From Humulus lupulus (Eukaryota; Streptophyta; Magnoliopsida; Rosales; Cannabaceae), in contig NC_084794.1 of assembly GCF_963169125.1 (NCBI RefSeq), positions 72,699,665-72,763,664 of the forward strand: a DNA stretch of 64,000 nt, read 5' to 3'. The notes beneath the pieces are model-generated. The model searched no databases. It saw only the letters and a list, made by a program, of their open reading frames with translations, and was not told the origin of the DNA. The translations under genes were made by a program, and so were the position numbers. Positions 57,769 through 64,000 of the stretch are shown piece by piece (within the stretch, counting starts at the first letter, position 1; each line of letters starts with the position of its first letter).

Positions 57769-59100
57769 CTTGGTTCTTATGCTCCAACTGACACAGGTAT
57801 CCAGTTAACTTGGAGTATGATTCCTTAGGTGTCCCCTTGACATACATAAGAGCCTTTTCTCTGCATCTTTATTCCTTCAAATAGCTCATTTCGACCCCAA
57901 AATGGTGCTTCATGTCCACTCTTATGTTGTTTGACATTAACCGAGTACCATCGGTAGCAAATTTCCTCTTGATTAGGTAGCCAACAACCCACGATGATGC
58001 TTGACGGTGGTATTTATCTCGAATTTCTTGTGAGCAAGTGTGCACTTCGTTTTCTATAGTAATCTCGAACATTTCAGATCACATTTTTTGCTTACCCGTC
58101 AATCTCCAACCACAATCAGGATATTTGCAGGTAATATACCACACATCAATCCCAGATTTTTTCACCATAAACTCAAAATTATTCTTCATTGCAAATATGA
58201 ATGCTTTGGTTTTCAATTAAACCTTGTTCTGAAAGAACTTTCCAATGTGCAATTCTCCTGAAGCTTTGCCAGTTGAGGAATGATGTTGATGTGAGGCCTC
58301 TATATCCTCTTTGGTGAACATGGGAGCACTCCATGTTCTACATTCTTCACCTAAGTCTAATAGAGAACTCCATCTAAAACTATCATCGGTTCTGCTTGGA
58401 CCTGGATGACTACTACTGGTCCCAAGTGTTTGTTGTTCATCTATTCTGCGCTCCTCAACTACCATAACATCTAAACTTTGTGTTGGAAAATCTGCCCTAA
58501 TATCTGGCCCACCAAGATCTGTTGCATCAGCAACAGGATCGTCGTTGACATAAGGATCGTAGCCATAGGGATCGTACTCCGCTGTGTCATGAAAATATGG
58601 CGGATCTCTAACAGGGATATCATCAAGAACTATAATGTCTGGATTTGTCTTGGGAACAAATGTACCAACCTCACTTTGAGTTCCTTTAAAACCATGACAT
58701 GGGGAGAAATGTTCTCTTCAAATTGAACTTCTTTATTAATGCTGGGAGAGGCCAATGCATTTCTTATACCTCTATTCTGAACCAATGTCACACATAGAGG
58801 AATCAGTTTCTCTATAGATTTCGATGCTAACCCAATGAATGCACGCACATGCCTATCATTTTTTATAACGGTAGGTTTGATGGATTGTGAGAGACATGTG
58901 TACGGGACCGCAATTTTCAAGTCATCCACACATTTATCCACTTCAAGCTCATTGTATAGATTGTCAAGCAGTTGCTCATACGTCAAACCCTTCTCCAAAG
59001 GCAGAACTTGATTTTCAGCATCCTTAAAAATCCAATCCCTATTTTCTAGTTCCCAAACGCCATTGAATGCAACAAATATGGAACCAGTCGAATTTGTATA
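57769..59100 (-). pseudogene. MULE-2 transposase, N-terminal part
   Basis: Minus strand from right to left: FVAFNGVWELENRDWIFKD (from about 59090), EKGLTYEQLLDNLYNELEVD, a frameshift near 58700, the DNA-binding domain (ELHIGKFFQNKV, FEFMVKKSGIDVWYITC, HTCSQEIRDKYHRQ), then SYLKE at about 57869. In-frame stops: TAA at the codon after QNKV (about 58215), TGA near 58083 and TAA near 57866. MULE-1 has coding residues at each. It continues beyond the solo LTR at 55513. Confidence 0.85.
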
Positions 59101-59147
59101 AAAAAAAAATGGTCAAAAATTAAAACTATAACATAAAACAGCAAAAA

Positions 59148-59516
59148 ATCGATTTCTTTCGAGATATGTCGATGCCTATCGAGGTCTATTGAGTACAATC
59201 GAGGCAGACTGCCCAACAAATTTCTTATGAACCCATCGAGGCCCATTGAGGCATATACTACATACATTAAGTACTATGCCTCTATCAAGGTCCATCGAGT
59301 CTCATCGAGGTAGCTATTTTCCCTAAATGTGTGAGGGTTTTATCGAGGTCCATCGAGGACCATCGAGTCTCATCGAGGTAGCCATTTTCCCTAAATGTGT
59401 GAGGGTTTTATTGAGGTCCATTGAGGACCATCGAGTCTCATCGAGGCATATCGAGGTAGCCAATTAATATAAACACATGAGAGTTTTATCGAGGTCCATT
59501 GAGTCTCATCGAGGTA
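59148..59516 (-). repeat. CCTCGATGG array in the MULE-2 transposase first intron
   Basis: On the minus strand units read CCTCGATGAGACTCGATGG, GACCTCGATAAAAC and similar over about 370 bp. A longer unit (about 75 bp, containing TAGCTATTTTCCC on the plus strand) is repeated two to three times. Confidence 0.88.
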
Positions 59517-59673
59517 GACAAAAAAACCAGAAAAAAATCAAGAAAGGAACGAAAATCCATTCCGACAATGAAAAATTACAATAAAACGTGAAGGCATACA
59601 CAGATCTGTTCGAAATAGCAAAAACAATGTAGAAAAAAAGTTTCATCACTACATATAAAAATTATATACTTAC

Positions 59674-59677
59674 CCAT
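59674..59677 (-). other. four-base first coding exon border of the MULE-2 transposase (ATGG)
   Basis: ATG at 59677-59675 and one further G at 59674, then a strong donor GTAAGTAT at 59673. This is homologous to 39237-39234 in MULE-1. The corresponding acceptor near 59085 reads CTG instead of CAG in this copy. Confidence 0.55.
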
Positions 59678-60012
59678 ACGATTTTTGCCCTTATATCCGA
59701 AATCCAAAATGAAGTTCTTGCCTTGAAAGGATACACAACTTGCCCTTGAAATCCAAGCTCGAAAATTAGTAAAGATTAAGATAATGGTGGCTACCTTGTT
59801 TTTTTTTTTTTTTTTTGTATGAGAGCTTGAGAGATAGAGAGGGAAAACGTGAGAGACAGAGAGGGAGAAGACAATATGAGAAAAAGAAAGGAAAATTTAT
59901 GATAGGAGCATTTTAGGAATCCAGAGGAATATTAGGATAAAAATGTGATTTTTTTTAGCTTGGTATTATTTTTTTAATGGGCCATTTTTATGCATCAATA
60001 GTCAAATTTCCC

Positions 60013-60569
60013 ATAAAAAAATAGGATAGTGCTAAAATCACATCATTTTTTTTTTTGTGTTGGTTTAACACCAAAGTTAATATTTATGGTTGGAGTTGCC
60101 CTAACCGGCTTATAATTTGTATGCCTCAACTAACTTATCAGAGTATAGATACCAATTTTCTTTACCACACAAATTCAATATACACGTAGAATATATAATT
60201 ATACGTATATATTACTATATATTTATATGTATATACGTATATGGTGGATTTTTATGAACTTACTAGACTGCAAGCGATATCGATCATGTATAATAAGGAA
60301 GTGTTATACAGAAAAAGAGGTTAGAGAGAATCATTAATTAATTACGTATAAACACCCATTCTTACTTTTATTAGCTAGATAAAATTTAAAACTTTCATGA
60401 TCATATATATATATATATACTAGTTTATTTATAAGAGACTATTTTCTTTTTCAAACATATAGAGGATTGTCCTTCTTCTAAAAAGATTTATTATATTTAT
60501 ATAGTAGGGAAGGCCAAAAAAAGATTAAATAAATAACTAAGAGAGAGACTTGTATTAATAGCATAAAGA
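60013..60569. other. AT-rich DNA, nothing recognised
   Basis: No coding region. Simple TA runs at 60185-60240 and 60405-60420. Confidence 0.4.
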
Positions 60570-61467
60570 CACTACAAGAAATAGAACTTTTGTAAGCTTG
60601 TTTTGGAAAAACGTCATAAAAAGTCACTTTTATTGTGGGCTTTTATAAAACATATGCTAGTAAGAAGAATTATGCGTTTTTGTGCTGGAAAAATGTTACT
60701 TTTGTCGGCAAATTGTAGTAACGCGTTGGGAAAAGTCAATTTTTCTGAAACACGTTGGCAAAAGTGACTTTTATTATTACATATATTTCGACTTTTCTCG
60801 GCACGAACGCGTCGGGAAAAATACTTTTAGTGGAGCTTTTCGTGAAAAGCGTTGGGAAAATCACTTTTAGTGGCGCATTTCACGAAAAGTGTTGGAAAAA
60901 ATGGTTGAAAAAAAATTCTAAACTCGGCGTCGATCATCGTCGATCTTACCCAGAAGTACTAGTTTCTGGAAACCTTGGCTAATTATGACATATTTATGAT
61001 ATAATCAACGGTTTAATTACCCCACACGCGTTCCAAGATACACAATTGTACTAATAAAGACTATTCTTGTTGATTGTTGGTGGTCAAAGTTCTCTGATCG
61101 ATGTCGATTATAGTCGATCTAACCCTAGGGTAGTAGTATCTTGTAACCTTGGCTAATTATGATGTATTTTACACCTAATTAGTGGTCTGATTGCCTGCAA
61201 GATGTTCCAAGAGATCAATAATTTCACTAATCAAGATTGTTAATGTTGACTATTAGTAGTCAAAGTTTTGCTATCAGTCTGAATCATAGCCGATCTCACT
61301 CTGAGGCATTAGTTTCTTGCAACCTTGAATAATTATGGGGTATTTCAAACCTAATTAACGGTCTGATTGCCTGCGAGAAGTTCCAAGATCAACAATTTTA
61401 CAAATCAAGCTTGTTCTTGTTGACTGACAATGGTCAAAGTTTTGTTATCAGTGTGAATCATAGTCGA
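60570..61467. mobile_element. CACTA element fragment, left end with tandem repeats
   Basis: Starts CACTACAAGAAATAG at 60570, followed by subterminal words (AAAAGTCACTTTTA, GCGTTGGGAAAA, CGAAAAGTGTTGG) in both orientations. It continues into a tandem array and is cut by the LTR at 61468. The other end lies beyond the window if it still exists. Confidence 0.7.
60927..61467. repeat. tandem repeat, about 175-bp period, three copies
   Basis: The phrase AACCTTGGCTAATTATGA recurs at 60971, 61145 and (variant) 61321. Each unit also has CGTCGATC/TAGTCGATCT, GGTCTGATTGCCTGC and TGGTCAAAGTT. Copies differ at many positions. The third unit is truncated by the LTR. Confidence 0.85.
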
Positions 61468-61866
61468 TGTAACGCCCCAACCCCTGGGACCGTTATGGTG
61501 TGCCTTGAAAACAGTGCTAAACTCGCTAATCGAGTCATTTGGCCAAATCGTGTAACTAGGTATGATTAGCGGTTTAGGGTTTAAACAATTTGGTTAAGAT
61601 GTAACGTTTCACTAGAATGTTTAATATATACATTGGGATCCCGAAAATAAAGTTTAAGAGTTTATTACAGAAAATATTTACAACAGGCCGTTCTAAGAGG
61701 CAAAACAGGGTTCGACCCTAGTTCCACTTTAAACCTCGGCCGTGGTGGATGAGCAGCTGCATATGTACGTCATCACCTAAGCTCTTCAACTCAAGGATGG
61801 TCCAGCTTCCTCTTGCCTTTACCTGCACCACGTAGCACCCGTGAGCTGAAGCCCAGCAAGAAAACA

Positions 61867-61990
61867 CAATCCAACATGATATAATATCCACAGATAACAT
61901 GACGTAATATCATCAGGTAACATGATATAATATCAACAGATAACATGGTATAATACCAACAGATAACATGATATAATATCAACAGTAATT
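61867..61990. repeat. 25-bp tandem repeat in the LTR
   Basis: Four to five copies of AACATGATATAATATCAACAG with small changes. Not seen in the other LTRs of the family in this window. Confidence 0.85.
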
Positions 61991-62584
61991 GTAACAACCA
62001 TTCAGGACCAACGATCCAAAACAGGTAGGTGACAATAGCCAAAAGTCACAAAAGTGGGTACAACTTCCTCTAGCCATGTGACGATAGGGTCACCAGGGCT
62101 TAACTGATAGGTGGTTCCTTCATAAGCTTGATTAGGATAGGTGCATGGTGATTAGTCACCAACATAACCATCCTCTCGACTCTAGAGTCGTAACTAAGGA
62201 CAACGTCCCCCAGCCATGTGACAAACAGTCACCGGGGTCATATACCTTGGCTGAAATCATCTGGTCTTAGACCAGGCAAGCGCTTATAAGTTCTTCGACC
62301 CTAGGGTCGGTCTAGCATTAATGCCATAGAGCCATTCAATGCATGATTCTCGACTCTAGAGTCGGTCCCTGACTAGTCAGTGCCATATACAAGCAAGTCA
62401 TGCCACCAAACATATACCACATGTTCAATATCCATAAACAAGGTATTTAGCATTCTTACTAAACAAAATCCAGTACAATTAGGACCATGTACAACCACAG
62501 AGGCTCAAGCTCTGAACAATATCATACCCAGTATACAAAGCGTGTCCTAATCACATGTTTCTCATGCATCATATGCAATATATC

Positions 62585-62770
62585 CAGCAATCCACATGCA
62601 CCAATAACAGCCATGCATGTCACGTTTAATAGTCAACCAACATGCATCAAGAATAGCCATGCATGTCATACATAATAATCAACTGACATGCATCAATAAT
62701 AACCACGCATGTCATACTCAATAATCAACCAACATGCATCATAATAGCCATGCATGTCACATATACACAG
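62585..62770. repeat. about 50-bp tandem repeat in the LTR
   Basis: About four copies of a unit containing AATAGCCATGCATGTCA and AATAATCAACCAACATGCAT. The frame at 62487-62675 runs through it and is not a gene. Confidence 0.85.
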
Positions 62771-64000
62771 GGTGCAGTTTTCTTACCTCAGATTCGAGCT
62801 AGAACGATTAAAAGAACGACCCTTGAGAACGATCAACTTTCAGTCCTTTAGCGGTCACCTAGTCATAACCAAATATAAGGTATCATCAATAAAAATGATC
62901 AACACAAGTTCCCAAACCAATATCTAGCCTCCGGGACATCAATCCCCACTTAACCGGGTACTAGGTTCAACCCCGAGGCCTATGGCTTGAATCCCCAAGC
63001 TAAAAACATGTTTTTGGGTCAAAATGGCCTTAAGGGCCGCGACCCACTCTAGCTACGCCACGGCGCGCCCCTCAAACAGAGAGGGCTCCCCCTTGACTGA
63101 CGCCTTGAGCCGCGGCGCACCACAACCATGTCGCGGCTCAATACCCAGAATTCCCAAAATGGCAGCACGCACCAGCTAACTCTCCCCTATGTTTTCCTCT
63201 CAAACCAGCCCTACAAACCAACTCAAAACCTCCTCCAACACTCATTTAAACCTCCATACATCACCCATAACCTCCCATCATCAAAACCCAATCTAACCAT
63301 CAATCAAAACCCCTTTAAAGCCAAACTTCCAACAAGAATCAAAGGATGAAAATCTAAAGATAAAAACAGAGCACCACCTGAATTCAAAGACTAAAACTCA
63401 CCTTAAAACCAGCTTTGAGCCTTCCTCAATGATTGTACCAAGTCCACTAACTCAGCCCTTGGATTCCCTAGCTTGAATCCCCACCTAGAGCTCAAAACTT
63501 CAAAGAGGAGGATGATGAAGAGTGGTGTACGGGAAGGGAGAAGAGAACTCTGTTTTTCCCTGTTCTTTCTACAGCCGTCCTAAGTCATATATATATCCAA
63601 ATGACCAAATTGCCCTTAAGTCACTTAAAGTCTCTATAACCATTTCAAGGGTAGAATTGGAACTTTTCACTTTTCCCGTTAATCATAACTAACGCTTCCC
63701 AATTCCCGCTATACCCAATATTCCCAAATACCAATAAATCATATCCCATTACCCCTTAATTCCCGGTAATGCTCTAGTCATTAAATTCACCCCGAGACTC
63801 ACCCCGAGCCCCGAACTTAAACCCGTTATGACTAGACCGAACACTTACATCTCATGATCGTCTCATGTCGAATAGTTCGAACCAATCCACCTTATAATGT
63901 GGCTACATTAATTAATCACAACTATGCACCCAAAATATACAATTACGCCCACAGTGGCCAAATTACCAAAATACCCTCACAATAATAAATTCTCCCATAT

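Larger units (their letters stand above)
52293..60012. mobile_element. MULE-2: related Mutator-like element, internally deleted
   Basis: The left end (AATTTGACTATTGATGCA near 52296) and right end (complement GGGAAATTTGACTATTGATGCA, ending 60012) are inverted repeats that stay similar for tens of bases. The first bases resemble MULE-1 (GGGAAATTT). It has the same convergent Ulp1-like and MuDR genes and CTCGATAG arrays. The flanks give only a poor duplication (ATAGGAAAT against ATAAAAAAA). Without the solo LTR at 55519-57763 it is about 5.5 kb, shorter than MULE-1 because the middle is missing. Confidence 0.85.
61468..64000 (-). repeat. Tekay-type LTR, truncated by the window end
   Basis: The left border TGTAACGCCCC corresponds to the 3' end of this LTR family in minus orientation (compare 55519). 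It shares GGTCCAGCTTCC, the CACCACGTAGCACCCGTGAG phrase, a GC-rich block (63030-63130) and CCCGAGACTCACCCCGAG near 63790 with the other members. By comparison with 12620-15103 roughly 170 bp remain outside the window. It could be a solo LTR or the LTR of a full element. The 5-bp target on this side would be GTCGA. Confidence 0.8.

Noticed and set aside
52284..60021. Target duplication for MULE-2
   Set aside because: ATAGGAAAT against ATAAAAAAA matches only partly in AT-rich flanks. Not accepted as evidence.
62487..62675. Open frame in the last LTR
   Set aside because: Translation of a CATGCATG-rich tandem repeat, no domain.

Overview
This window is plant nuclear DNA, almost certainly from a dicot. 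It is AT-rich, has plant-style GT-AG introns, and consists almost entirely of transposable elements nested inside one another. I found no complete host gene, no rRNA or tRNA gene, and nothing bacterial or organellar. The mix of elements (Tat-type and Tekay-type Ty3/gypsy, Ty1/copia, CACTA, foldback MITEs, and MULEs carrying a Ulp1-protease gene) fits a rosid such as Cannabaceae, but that placement is only a guess.

Layout. Positions 1-3863 are the 3' part of a Tat-like gypsy element with an antisense extra gene, a polypurine tract and a 3' LTR. Positions 3864-7207 are AT-rich filler with a CACTA-like terminus at 6103-6356. A foldback MITE (7208-7292 plus 21016-21291) is cut in two by a decayed minus-strand copia element (7293-21010, target duplication CGTTG). 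That copia is itself interrupted by a solo Tekay LTR (9408-11677, CAACA) and by a deleted Tekay element (12620-16856, ATTTT).

Directly beside the MITE lies MULE-1 (21303-39550, TTATAAAA duplication, about 90-bp terminal inverted repeats). It carries two convergent genes: a DUF1985/Ulp1-like gene on the plus strand and a MuDR-type transposase on the minus strand. A 10.26-kb CACTA element (28325-38585, CCA duplication) is inserted in the second coding exon of the transposase. The CACTA encodes an apparently intact, fully spliced TNP1-like protein and carries pieces of two host genes, an S-locus-type lectin kinase and a coiled-coil protein. A captured exon of the latter is split by a solo LTR (36998-37606, AAGAA).

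Positions 39559-52292 hold LTR-like sequences, MITEs and AT-rich DNA. MULE-2 (about 52293-60012) is a diverged relative of MULE-1 with the same two-gene plan. It has lost the central Ulp1 exon and the transposase C-terminus, and a solo Tekay LTR (55519-57763) sits in its transposase. After it come a CACTA fragment with 175-bp tandem repeats (60570-61467) and a Tekay-type LTR that runs off the window end.

The most unusual signal is in the two MULEs. In both, the first introns of both genes are filled with short degenerate repeats around CTCGATAG, reading in the sense direction of each gene. The repeat has a different consensus in each MULE (GCTCGATAG in MULE-1, CCTCGATAG in MULE-2). Coordinates were read by eye, so element ends supported by target duplications are good to the base and other boundaries are approximate.
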